Assembly: GCA_964527775.1 (NCBI GenBank)
Contig: CAZGQS010000025.1
Coordinates: 1 to 29,402, forward strand
DNA: 29,402 nt
Origin: VMCP01 sp964527775
Lineage (GTDB): Bacteria; Bacteroidota; Bacteroidia; NS11-12g; UBA955
Direction of reading: 5' to 3'
Part shown: positions 16,449 to 22,971 of the stretch, one piece after another
Layout: the number at the start of each line of letters is the position of its first letter
Position numbering within the stretch: position 1 is the first letter of the stretch
Translations under genes and position numbers: made by a program
Notes under the pieces: generated by a model
What the model saw: only the letters and a program-made list of their open reading frames with translations
What the model was told of the DNA's origin: nothing
Databases searched by the model: none

Positions 16449-17324
16449 TTATCCTTCCAAAGCGGCAACACCACCCACGATTTCTGAAATTTCGCGAGTA
16501 ATCGCTGCTTGTCTAGCTTGGTTATAAGCTAGTTTCAATGCTTTAAGAAGTTCTCCTGCATTTTCAGTGGCTTTGTCCATCGCTACCATTCGAGCACCGT
16601 GTTCTGAAGCCAAAGAATCTAAAATGGCTCTTAAAACTTGTGTTTTCAAACTGCGAGGAATCAAATCTTCCAAGATAGCCACCTTTGAAGGCTCAAAAAT
16701 ATAGTCTGACTGAACGTTGTTATTTGACGCTGCTTTAGCAACAGGCAACAAAGGTTCATTCTTCAATATTTGAGTAGCGGCATTCTTGAACTGATTATAA
16801 ATCACTTCCACTTTATCAGTATCTCCAGATAAAAATCTGTTAATCAAGGTTTGAGCGAAGGCAAAAACGGATTCAGAATTAGCACTCAACAACAAACTCA
16901 CGTGTTCGGTATTCACTGAATAGCCTAAACGTTTTAAACTTTCTGCACCTTTTTTACCGATACAAAGAAGTTCTACCTTGTTATTTTTAACCAATGAGGA
17001 ATAATCATTTTCCAACAAAGCTCTTGTGCGCTTAACCACATTCGCGTTGAAAGCACCACATAAACCACGATCACTAGTTACCACTACTAAAGTGACTTTT
17101 TGAAGCTCCCTTTGATGGAAATAGCCAGCCAATTTTTCATCGTCGGCACTTTCTTGAAGATTCGACATGATGCCTTGCAATTTCAAAGCATAAGGGCGCA
17201 TACGAACAATTGCATCGCTCGCTTTACGCAATTTCGTTGCACTCACCAACTTCATAGCTTTGGTTATCTGCTGTGTGCTGATGGTAGACGAAATTCTTGC
17301 TCTGATTTCTTTTTGATTCGACAT
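16449..17324 (-). CDS. atpG: ATP synthase F1 subunit gamma
   Basis: Central rotor stalk of the F1 motor, 291 residues. The N-terminal helix shows RISSTISTQQITKAMKLVSA and the C-terminal helix AITREISEIVGGVAALEG, the two coiled-coil strands that turn inside the alpha3beta3 ring; the middle Rossmann-like part has TSDRGLCGAFNANV. All family hallmarks are present. Last gene of the minus-strand cluster, 19 bases after atpA, and followed by the shared terminator at 16403-16429. The beta and epsilon genes that follow gamma in many bacteria are missing here; the next gene is the convergent RelA/SpoT. Confidence 0.98.
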   Translation of the reverse strand: MSNQKEIRARISSTISTQQITKAMKLVSATKLRKASDAIVRMRPYALKLQGIMSNLQESADDEKLAGYFHQRELQKVTLVVVTSDRGLCGAFNANVVKRTRALLENDYSSLVKNNKVELLCIGKKGAESLKRLGYSVNTEHVSLLLSANSESVFAFAQTLINRFLSGDTDKVEVIYNQFKNAATQILKNEPLLPVAKAASNNNVQSDYIFEPSKVAILEDLIPRSLKTQVLRAILDSLASEHGARMVAMDKATENAGELLKALKLAYNQARQAAITREISEIVGGVAALEG

Positions 17325-17343
17325 AATGGTTCGAAATCTTTAA

Positions 17344-18924
17344 TTAAGCTGAATAATTCTTAGCTAATTCTGCGCCTACAGATTCAAGAACTTTGGTAAC
17401 ATTATCATCAATCTTACCGGCCTTCAATGAATCTAATACGTCTTTGTGTTTATTTTCAAGATATTCAACGTAAGCAACTTCAAACTCGCGAACACGATTC
17501 ACAGGAATAGTACGCAACAAGTTTTTAGTACCTAAGTAAATCATTGCAATTTGCTTTTCAACTGATTGAGGGCTGAACTGAGCTTGCTTTAACATTTCTA
17601 CGTTACGTGAACCCTTATCAAGTACCGACTTAGTGGCAGCATCTAAATCAGAACCGAATTTTGCAAACGCTTCCAATTCACGGTATTGAGCTTGGTCAAG
17701 CTTCAAAGTACCTGCTACTTTCTTCATAGACTTGATTTGAGCATTACCTCCCACACGTGATACCGAAATACCTACGTTAATTGCAGGACGAACACCTGAG
17801 TTAAACAAGTTAGATTCCAAGAATATCTGTCCGTCAGTAATAGAAATTACGTTTGTAGGAATATATGCAGAAACGTCACCGGCTTGTGTTTCAATGATTG
17901 GCAATGCAGTCAATGATCCACCACCTTTAACTTTACCAGCTAAGCTAGCAGGAAGGTCATTCATTTTTGAAGTGATTTCATCGTTGGAGTTCAACTTACA
18001 AGCACGTTCCAAAATACGACTATGCAAGTAGAATACGTCTCCAGGATATGCTTCACGCCCTGGAGGACGACGCAACAACAAAGATACCTCACGGTAAGCT
18101 ACCGCTTGTTTTGATAAATCATCATATACAACCAATGCTGGCAATCCTAAGTCGCGGAAGTATTCACCAATTGCACAACCTGACATTGGAGCAAAGAATT
18201 GTAAAGGTGCAGGAGCTGAAGCAGGAGCTGATACAACTACAGTGTAAGACATAGCACCATTTTCTTCCAATGCTTTAACTACTTGCTTTACAGTAGATTC
18301 TTTCTGTCCACAAGCTACATAAATACAATATACGGGCTTTCCAGCTTCGTAAAATTCTTTTTGATTGATGATGGTATCAAGAGCAATAGCTGTTTTACCT
18401 GTTTGACGGTCACCGATGATCAACTCACGCTGTCCACGTCCAATAGGAATCATTGCATCAATCGCTTTAATACCCGTTTGTAAAGGTTCAGTTACTGGCT
18501 CACGGAACAATACACCTGGTGCTTTACGCTCAAGGGGCATTTCAAACATTTCGCCTTGAATAGGACCTTTACCATCTATAGGTTCACCTAATGCATTTAC
18601 TACACGTCCAAGCATTCCGTGTCCTACATTCAATGAAGCGATTTTATTGGTTCTTTTAACTTTATCACCTTCTTTGATGTTGGTACTGCTACCCATCAAA
18701 ACCGCACCCACATTGTCTTCTTCAAGGTTCAAAACTACGGCGCGAACACCGTTTTCGAATTCAACAAGCTCACCACTTTGAACTCCGAAAAGTCCATAAA
18801 TACGAGCAATACCGTCTCCTACTTGGAGTACAGTACCTACTTCTTCTAAACTTGCAGCACTGCTAAAACCTGAAATTTGGTCTTTTAAGATGCTGGATAC
18901 TTCGTCTGGCCTGATTTGTGACAT
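17344..18924 (-). CDS. atpA: ATP synthase F1 subunit alpha
   Basis: Non-catalytic nucleotide-binding subunit of F1, 526 residues. N-terminal beta-barrel (about 25-95), Walker A GDRQTGKT at 171-178, LVVYDDLSKQAVAYR (Walker B region), LLLRRPPGREAYPGDVFYLHSR, and the arginine-finger segment VGISVSRVGG. Translation of every expected conserved block is uninterrupted. It lies 4 bases after atpH and 19 before atpG. Slightly longer than E. coli alpha (513), with the extra length at the C-terminus (KAGKIDDNVTKVLESVGAE), which is common in Bacteroidota. Confidence 0.99.
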   Translation of the reverse strand: MSQIRPDEVSSILKDQISGFSSAASLEEVGTVLQVGDGIARIYGLFGVQSGELVEFENGVRAVVLNLEEDNVGAVLMGSSTNIKEGDKVKRTNKIASLNVGHGMLGRVVNALGEPIDGKGPIQGEMFEMPLERKAPGVLFREPVTEPLQTGIKAIDAMIPIGRGQRELIIGDRQTGKTAIALDTIINQKEFYEAGKPVYCIYVACGQKESTVKQVVKALEENGAMSYTVVVSAPASAPAPLQFFAPMSGCAIGEYFRDLGLPALVVYDDLSKQAVAYREVSLLLRRPPGREAYPGDVFYLHSRILERACKLNSNDEITSKMNDLPASLAGKVKGGGSLTALPIIETQAGDVSAYIPTNVISITDGQIFLESNLFNSGVRPAINVGISVSRVGGNAQIKSMKKVAGTLKLDQAQYRELEAFAKFGSDLDAATKSVLDKGSRNVEMLKQAQFSPQSVEKQIAMIYLGTKNLLRTIPVNRVREFEVAYVEYLENKHKDVLDSLKAGKIDDNVTKVLESVGAELAKNYSA

Positions 18925-18928
18925 AATG

Positions 18929-19468
18929 TTATGCGATTTGAAGTTCTTTTTTTAATTTTTTAATCTGAGTTACTACCGTATTATCGTAAATCTTTCCGTC
19001 AAACTCTACGGTAAGCCCACCTAATAGTTCTTTTTCTACTTTGGTAGTAAGTTCAACTGATTTTGCTTGTGTTTTCTCAATAACATAGGACTCAATTTGT
19101 GATAAAACTGTTTTATCTAATTCTACCGCTGAAGTTACTTCAACCGAAACAATTTGATTCTTGATATTGAATTGTTTTAAAAACACTTTACCCATAGCTG
19201 GAATATACGCTTCTCTGAATTTGGAAATCATCAATGCATATAAGTTACGGGTTAATTCGTGAGACGACGCAAAGATTTTATCAATGGCTTCTTTTTTGAT
19301 GGCCATTTTGTATAATGGACTTTCCAAGAAGACTTGAAGATCTCTACTCTCGTCTGTCAAATGGAGCATATGCTCAATATCTTTTTTCACATCATTCAGC
19401 ACGCCTTTTTCAACAGAAATGTCAAATAAGGCTTTTGCGTAACGTGATGCAATTTTATACTCTGACAT
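18929..19468 (-). CDS. atpH: ATP synthase F1 subunit delta
   Basis: Peripheral stalk cap that joins subunit b to alpha, 179 residues. The N-terminal domain opens YKIASRYAKALFDISVEKG, the family signature, and the C-terminal part has LLGGLTVEFDGKIYDNTV, matching the usual GG(x)2(V/I)(x)3D motif near the end. Spaced 6 bases from atpF and 4 from atpA, so translational coupling is likely. Confidence 0.97.
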   Translation of the reverse strand: MSEYKIASRYAKALFDISVEKGVLNDVKKDIEHMLHLTDESRDLQVFLESPLYKMAIKKEAIDKIFASSHELTRNLYALMISKFREAYIPAMGKVFLKQFNIKNQIVSVEVTSAVELDKTVLSQIESYVIEKTQAKSVELTTKVEKELLGGLTVEFDGKIYDNTVVTQIKKLKKELQIA

Positions 19469-19474
19469 AATCAG

Positions 19475-19978
19475 TTAGGCAGTTGCTGTTTTGGTTAGGT
19501 CAGTTAAGTGGTGAGCTATCAGCTTTTGCTGTGCTTCATTGTTTTCAAGTTTGTCAGAAACCAATTTCTCTGCAATTTGAATAGAGAAATTAGCTACTTC
19601 TTTTTTCAACTCATCCATGGCAGCATTTTTTTGCTTGCTAATTTCATCGTTGGCACGAGCAATAAGCTTCTTAGCTTCGTCTTCTGCCGATGTTTTAGCT
19701 TCACCAATGATCTTTTCGCGAATTTCGCGTGCTTCTTTAAGCATTGCATCGCGTTCAGAACGAGCTTGAGCTAGAAGCTGCTCGTTTTCACCCTGCAAAC
19801 GAGCCATTTCAGCTTTCGCTTGCTCGGCTTGAGTCAGTGCATTGTGAATCGTTTCCTCACGTTCTGAAATCGAATTCAAGATGGGTTTCCATGCGAATTT
19901 ACGCAAGATGAACAACAGGATGGAGAACGTAAGTCCCATCCAAAATACCAAACCTATTGCGGGTGTTACTAATTGCAT
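19475..19978 (-). CDS. atpF: ATP synthase F0 subunit b
   Basis: Peripheral stalk subunit, 167 residues: one N-terminal membrane helix (about 6-26, IGLVFWMGLTFSILLFILRKF), then the conserved KFAWKPILNSISERE hinge, then a long charged coiled coil rich in Ala, Glu and Lys to about 150. The start ATG at 19978 is preceded on the minus strand by an A-rich leader with no Shine-Dalgarno motif and, just before that, by the strong hairpin at 19994-20025 that separates it from atpE. It is the first gene on the far side of that hairpin. Confidence 0.97.
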   Translation of the reverse strand: MQLVTPAIGLVFWMGLTFSILLFILRKFAWKPILNSISEREETIHNALTQAEQAKAEMARLQGENEQLLAQARSERDAMLKEAREIREKIIGEAKTSAEDEAKKLIARANDEISKQKNAAMDELKKEVANFSIQIAEKLVSDKLENNEAQQKLIAHHLTDLTKTATA

Positions 19979-19993
19979 TTTTTTTAATTTTTT

Positions 19994-20025
19994 AAAAAAT
20001 CGGGGACCCGTTTAAGGTCCCCGAT
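19994..20025 (-). terminator. intrinsic-terminator-like hairpin between atpE and atpF
   Basis: On the minus strand, ATCGGGGACC (20025-20016), a 7-base loop, and GGTCCCCGAT (20008-19999) form a perfect 10-bp stem directly followed by a T run (19998-19994). This is the form of a Rho-independent terminator, but it lies inside the operon, 8 bases after the atpE stop. Possible roles are partial termination, mRNA processing or 3'-end protection. Confidence 0.8.
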
Positions 20026-20032
20026 GGATATC

Positions 20033-20293
20033 TTACAAGAAAAGAATCAACAAACAAACTACGATTGCGAAGAATACAGCACCTTCGATAAGAGCTGCAG
20101 CAACAATCATATTTGCACGAATGTCACCAGTAGATTCTGGTTGACGAGCAATTGATTCCATTGCACTCGCACCAATTTTACCGATACCAATACCAGCAGC
20201 AATAGCTGACAATCCAGCGCCGATAGCGGCACCCATTTTGCTGTAAGCAGCTGCTAAGTCTGCTGCTTGAAGAAGCGTGTTCATTAAACTCAT
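20033..20293 (-). CDS. atpE: ATP synthase F0 subunit c (proton type)
   Basis: Ring-forming proteolipid, 86 residues, two membrane helices (about 18-42 and 62-85) joined by the polar loop ARQPE at 49-53. The Gly/Ala-rich helix 1 (GAGLSAIAAGIGIGKIG) is typical for tight ring packing. The ion-binding carboxylate is Glu 70 in ALIEGAVFF. The residue after it is Gly rather than Ser/Thr and helix 1 lacks the Gln of sodium-type rings, so proton coupling is inferred. Located after atpB (33 bases) and followed by the 10-bp hairpin. Ring stoichiometry cannot be read from sequence. Confidence 0.98.
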   Translation of the reverse strand: MSLMNTLLQAADLAAAYSKMGAAIGAGLSAIAAGIGIGKIGASAMESIARQPESTGDIRANMIVAAALIEGAVFFAIVVCLLILFL

Positions 20294-20326
20294 ATTTATT
20301 TTATTTATGTGTTGGTTTTAAATTTT

Positions 20327-21526
20327 TTAGTGATGATCTTCTGCGTGATGGTGTTCTTCAATCGCCATTCCTATGTAAATAGAGGTCAATAACGTAAATA
20401 CAAATGCTTGTAGAAACGCCACCAACAACTCCAACATGCTCATGAAAACAGTAAATGCCACACTCAGCGGACTTACAGCGTAACCCAAATTTGGATTCAT
20501 TGCACCAAAAATGAAAATCAAACTGAAAAATCCAAGTATGATAATATGTCCGGCTGTGATGTTCGCAAATAAACGCAACATCAAAACAAATGGCTTAAGA
20601 ATAACCCCTAAAATTTCAATAGGTATCAAGATGATGTACATCAAAACTGGTACATCTGGCATGAATATGTGCTTCCAATAGTACTTGTTGCCATTTAAGT
20701 TAACGGTAATGAAAACCACCAAAGCTAAAACCATGGTAACTGCGATGTTACCGGTTACGTTAGCCCCACCTGGAAAAATTGGAATCAAACCGAAAAGGTT
20801 ATTGACAAAAATAAAGAAGAAAATAGATAACAATAAAGGAACAAATTTATGTGCTTTATCTCCCATCGCTGGTTTTGCAACATCATCTCTGATGAACAAA
20901 ATCAATGGCTCGATAAGGTTGTAAAATCCTTTAGGAGCTTGTCCTGGGCGTGAAGTGTAATGTTTAGACATTCTGATGGTCACCACAATCAAAAACAATA
21001 CGGCTACCATCATAGCTGCCACATTCTTAGTGATTGAAAGATCATAAATAGCTTCGGTGTTTGTTTCGTCTTCCCAAACTATATGTCCATCATGCAACTT
21101 AAAACCTTGAAAAGGCTCGTGACCATGATGAAAGTTTGCAGAAGAGAAAATGGTTAAGCCTTTAGAAGAAGTATATAAAATCACAGGCAAAGGAATAGAA
21201 ACAGCGTGTTCACCTTCACCCCATAAATGCCAATCATGTGCATCACCAATGTGCTCCATGATCATTTTACCTGGATCGTATTTTGTGTCTTCTGCATGAG
21301 TCGCTTCTGAATGTTCTGAAGATGCCGCATGAACCGAAGCTTCAGTTCCATGAACGTGACCGTTGTGGCTACTATCAGAAACAGCGATAGTGTGTTCTGC
21401 TACATTTTGTGCTGCATGATTTTCGGGATTACCCCAAGCCAAATTGGCTACAAAAAACAAGAATAAGGGGAGAAATAATAACTTCCCGAAAAAAGCACTT
21501 TTCACAACGTATTGATTATCAGACAT
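20327..21526 (-). CDS. atpB: ATP synthase F0 subunit a, with signal peptide and His-rich periplasmic region
   Basis: Stator channel subunit that passes protons to the c ring. The start is the ATG at 21526 (MSDNQYVVKSAFFGKLLFLP), 4 bases after the preceding gene; a longer in-frame start at 21637 would lie inside that gene. 399 residues, longer than E. coli subunit a (271), because of an N-terminal signal-like helix (about 11-31), a His-rich stretch (33-80, eight His) and a soluble segment containing DAHDWHLWGEG. The membrane core begins near 180. The essential Arg is residue 318 in LRLFANITAGHII. The C-terminus ends EEHHHAEDHH. The extended, signal-bearing form is usual in Bacteroidota, where the extra N-terminal part is thought to lie in the periplasm. 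Confidence 0.96.
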   Translation of the reverse strand: MSDNQYVVKSAFFGKLLFLPLFLFFVANLAWGNPENHAAQNVAEHTIAVSDSSHNGHVHGTEASVHAASSEHSEATHAEDTKYDPGKMIMEHIGDAHDWHLWGEGEHAVSIPLPVILYTSSKGLTIFSSANFHHGHEPFQGFKLHDGHIVWEDETNTEAIYDLSITKNVAAMMVAVLFLIVVTIRMSKHYTSRPGQAPKGFYNLIEPLILFIRDDVAKPAMGDKAHKFVPLLLSIFFFIFVNNLFGLIPIFPGGANVTGNIAVTMVLALVVFITVNLNGNKYYWKHIFMPDVPVLMYIILIPIEILGVILKPFVLMLRLFANITAGHIIILGFFSLIFIFGAMNPNLGYAVSPLSVAFTVFMSMLELLVAFLQAFVFTLLTSIYIGMAIEEHHHAEDHH

Positions 21527-21530
21527 TTGG

Positions 21531-21914
21531 TTATTTTTTGGCTTGCTCCGAATCGGGGCGCAATTTAGAATACATTTTAGACATTTCAAAGAAAAGAAAG
21601 AAAAGAAAACTTGAAATAAAGACAAGAATAAAACCAAAATCTACTTTCCCTAAATTGAAAAGACTGATTCCTAAGAAAATAACCATTAAAAACAAGCGAA
21701 TCATAGAGCCAATCATCACACGACGGATGGATTTTTTAGGATCACCGCCATCGTTCTGAATGAAGCGATGAACCACAGAGAAAACAACCAAATTATAAAC
21801 CACGGCTAAATAAGCCAAGGGTGTTAATGGATAATTCATGATGTTTTGAGCGATGGCAGCGCTGATGAGCAATAAACCTGCCACCACTGATATTCTTTTC
21901 TCGTAACTGTTCAT
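21531..21914 (-). CDS. AtpI-like four-helix membrane protein
   Basis: A 127-residue membrane protein with four predicted helices (about 8-27, 31-50, 66-86 and 91-110) and charged ends, lying between the small AtpZ/AtpI-type gene and atpB with 4-base gaps on both sides. Size, topology and position match the ATP synthase subunit I group, which helps c-ring assembly or magnesium supply in other bacteria. Sequence similarity to well-studied AtpI is low by eye (the basic GDPKKSIRRVMIGSMIR loop between helices 2 and 3 is the best resemblance), so the name is a positional inference. Confidence 0.7.
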   Translation of the reverse strand: MNSYEKRISVVAGLLLISAAIAQNIMNYPLTPLAYLAVVYNLVVFSVVHRFIQNDGGDPKKSIRRVMIGSMIRLFLMVIFLGISLFNLGKVDFGFILVFISSFLFFLFFEMSKMYSKLRPDSEQAKK

Positions 21915-21918
21915 GGTG

Positions 21919-22125
21919 TTATTTTATTTGTTTGATTGATTTAAAACCTTGGTACAGAGCAATACTTAATCCAAGCAAGACCCCAACAACGGTAAAAATC
22001 TGAAAATTTATAATTTTATATGTGTCAATATATCTTCCTAAAAAGGTAAAAATCAATATGGTTGCAATCATTTGAATTGCCATGCTAGCAAACCTTAAAA
22101 ATCCAAGATTGCTTTTCACCGACAT
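21919..22125 (-). CDS. AtpZ/AtpI family protein
   Basis: A 68-residue protein with two membrane helices (about 10-30 and 41-60) and the pattern LGFLRFASMAIQMI, then FLGRYIDTYK between the helices. This matches the short AtpZ/AtpI family (once called a putative F0F1 Ca/Mg transporter) encoded just ahead of F0 genes; the G-R-x-x-D turn between helices is characteristic. Probably helps assemble or stabilise F0. Gaps are 7 bases to the bactofilin gene and 4 to the AtpI-like gene. Confidence 0.8.
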   Translation of the reverse strand: MSVKSNLGFLRFASMAIQMIATILIFTFLGRYIDTYKIINFQIFTVVGVLLGLSIALYQGFKSIKQIK

Positions 22126-22132
22126 TTACGGG

Positions 22133-22531
22133 TTAATCGTTATTCTGAGAATGTTGCGTTGATTTAATGGAACCCATGCTGCATTTACCGTTGAACTGTG
22201 CACCTTGTTCAATGATGATCTGTTGAGTTGCAATATCACCAGTAACATTTGATTTGCCGTGAAGCACAGTAGTCTTATCTGCAGAGATATTGCCTAATAC
22301 CTCTCCTGATATATTAATATCTCCAGCAATGATGTGGCCTTTTACCTTTCCTGACTCACCAATAACCAGTTTCTGACCTACTTCCACATTGCCTTCTACA
22401 TGACCATCAATGCGAATGTCACCATTGCAAACAATGTTGCCTTTGATTACGGTACCTGAACCTATGAGATTCAGAAGAGTTTGGCCTGCAACGGCTGGCT
22501 TAGCTTTTGAACTTCCCAACATGTTCTGCAA
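22133..22531 (-). CDS. bactofilin (polymer-forming cytoskeletal protein)
   Basis: A 132-residue bactofilin. The core (about 22-120) is a run of short beta turns with repeating G-x-I/V pattern: GTVIKGNIVCNGDIRIDG, HVEGNVEVG, GKVKGHIIAGDINISG, EVLGNISADKTTVLHG. This forms the right-handed beta-helix that self-assembles into filaments; the flanking ends are short and polar. Bactofilins organise cell-wall enzymes and shape, and are commonly encoded beside M23 peptidases, which fits the M23-like membrane gene 6 bases upstream. Here the pair heads the ATP synthase cluster. A second possible start (ATG at 22522) would shorten it by three residues. Confidence 0.93.
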   Translation of the reverse strand: MQNMLGSSKAKPAVAGQTLLNLIGSGTVIKGNIVCNGDIRIDGHVEGNVEVGQKLVIGESGKVKGHIIAGDINISGEVLGNISADKTTVLHGKSNVTGDIATQQIIIEQGAQFNGKCSMGSIKSTQHSQNND

Positions 22532-22537
22532 AGATAA

Positions 22538-22918
22538 TCAATTATTAGCAGGATTTTGACGTTGAGAAGTAGAATCGTAAAGGCTTTCTTTGCCCGATAA
22601 GAGGTTGTTTAGGACTTCTGCTTTGGAATTTCTAATTTCCACTTGATTTTTCAATTCGTCGAGTTGCTCATGCAACTCTAAAATTTCACTTCGAGCAGAA
22701 CTTGGTAATTCCTTGGGAAGTAAATTCTGAACCGGCGTGTATGCAAATATCCAATAGAAAACCAAAGAAAATAAGATCAATAGTCCACTAAAAATACTCA
22801 AAACATTGAGCAAAGTGAGCCGCACCGATGCAACTTCTGCAAACGACTCATCATTTATTAAAACAAAACGATGTTTGTTACGAAGTTTAGAGATAATTTT
22901 GCTGCGTTTGCTTTTCAT
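22538..22918 (-). CDS. membrane protein resembling the N-terminus of an M23 peptidase, catalytic domain absent
   Basis: About 126 residues from the ATG at 22918. A basic cytoplasmic start (KSKRSKIISKLRNKHRF), a conserved-looking VLINDESFAEVASVRLTLLNV segment, one membrane helix (about 43-64, VLSIFSGLLILFSLVFYWIF), then AYTPVQNLLP and a coiled coil (about 82-110). As I recall, Bacteroidota M23 peptidases encoded beside bactofilins begin the same way (KLxNKxRxVxxNDETFEE, a helix, AFTPLREYIPGY) but continue for some 150 more residues with HxxxD and HxH zinc motifs. None of that is present: the frame stops at 22538 and the bactofilin begins 6 bases later. A start at 22945 would add MKKYWSLRV but falls inside a predicted -7 box, so 22918 is preferred. 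Probably a scaffold or a remnant. Confidence 0.7.
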   Translation of the reverse strand: MKSKRSKIISKLRNKHRFVLINDESFAEVASVRLTLLNVLSIFSGLLILFSLVFYWIFAYTPVQNLLPKELPSSARSEILELHEQLDELKNQVEIRNSKAEVLNNLLSGKESLYDSTSQRQNPANN

Positions 22919-22933
22919 AACCCTCAGTGACCA

Positions 22934-22951
22934 ATATTTTTTCAAAAATAT
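22934..22951. promoter_or_regulatory. divergent control region with AT palindrome and minus-strand -7 box
   Basis: ATATTTTT-tc-AAAAATAT is a perfect palindrome with a 2-base centre. On the minus strand it contains TATTTTTG (22950-22943), an exact TAnnTTTG box, 24 bases before the ATG at 22918. A TTTG lies upstream but only 14 bases away. This probably starts the M23-like/bactofilin/atp operon; a regulator bound here could also touch sprE. Confidence 0.5.
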
Positions 22952-22971
22952 CGTTTTCTACAAACAAATCT

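Noticed and set aside
20033..20293. Sodium-type ATP synthase c ring
   Set aside because: The residue after Glu 70 is Gly and helix 1 lacks the Gln ligand, so the proton form fits better.
21527..21637. Longer start for ATP synthase subunit a
   Set aside because: The extra 37 codons lie inside the AtpI-like gene; the ATG at 21526 begins right before the signal-like helix and is 4 bases after that gene.
22927..22971. GTG start extending SprE by 15 residues
   Set aside because: It would bury the lipoprotein signal and overlap the divergent promoter palindrome.
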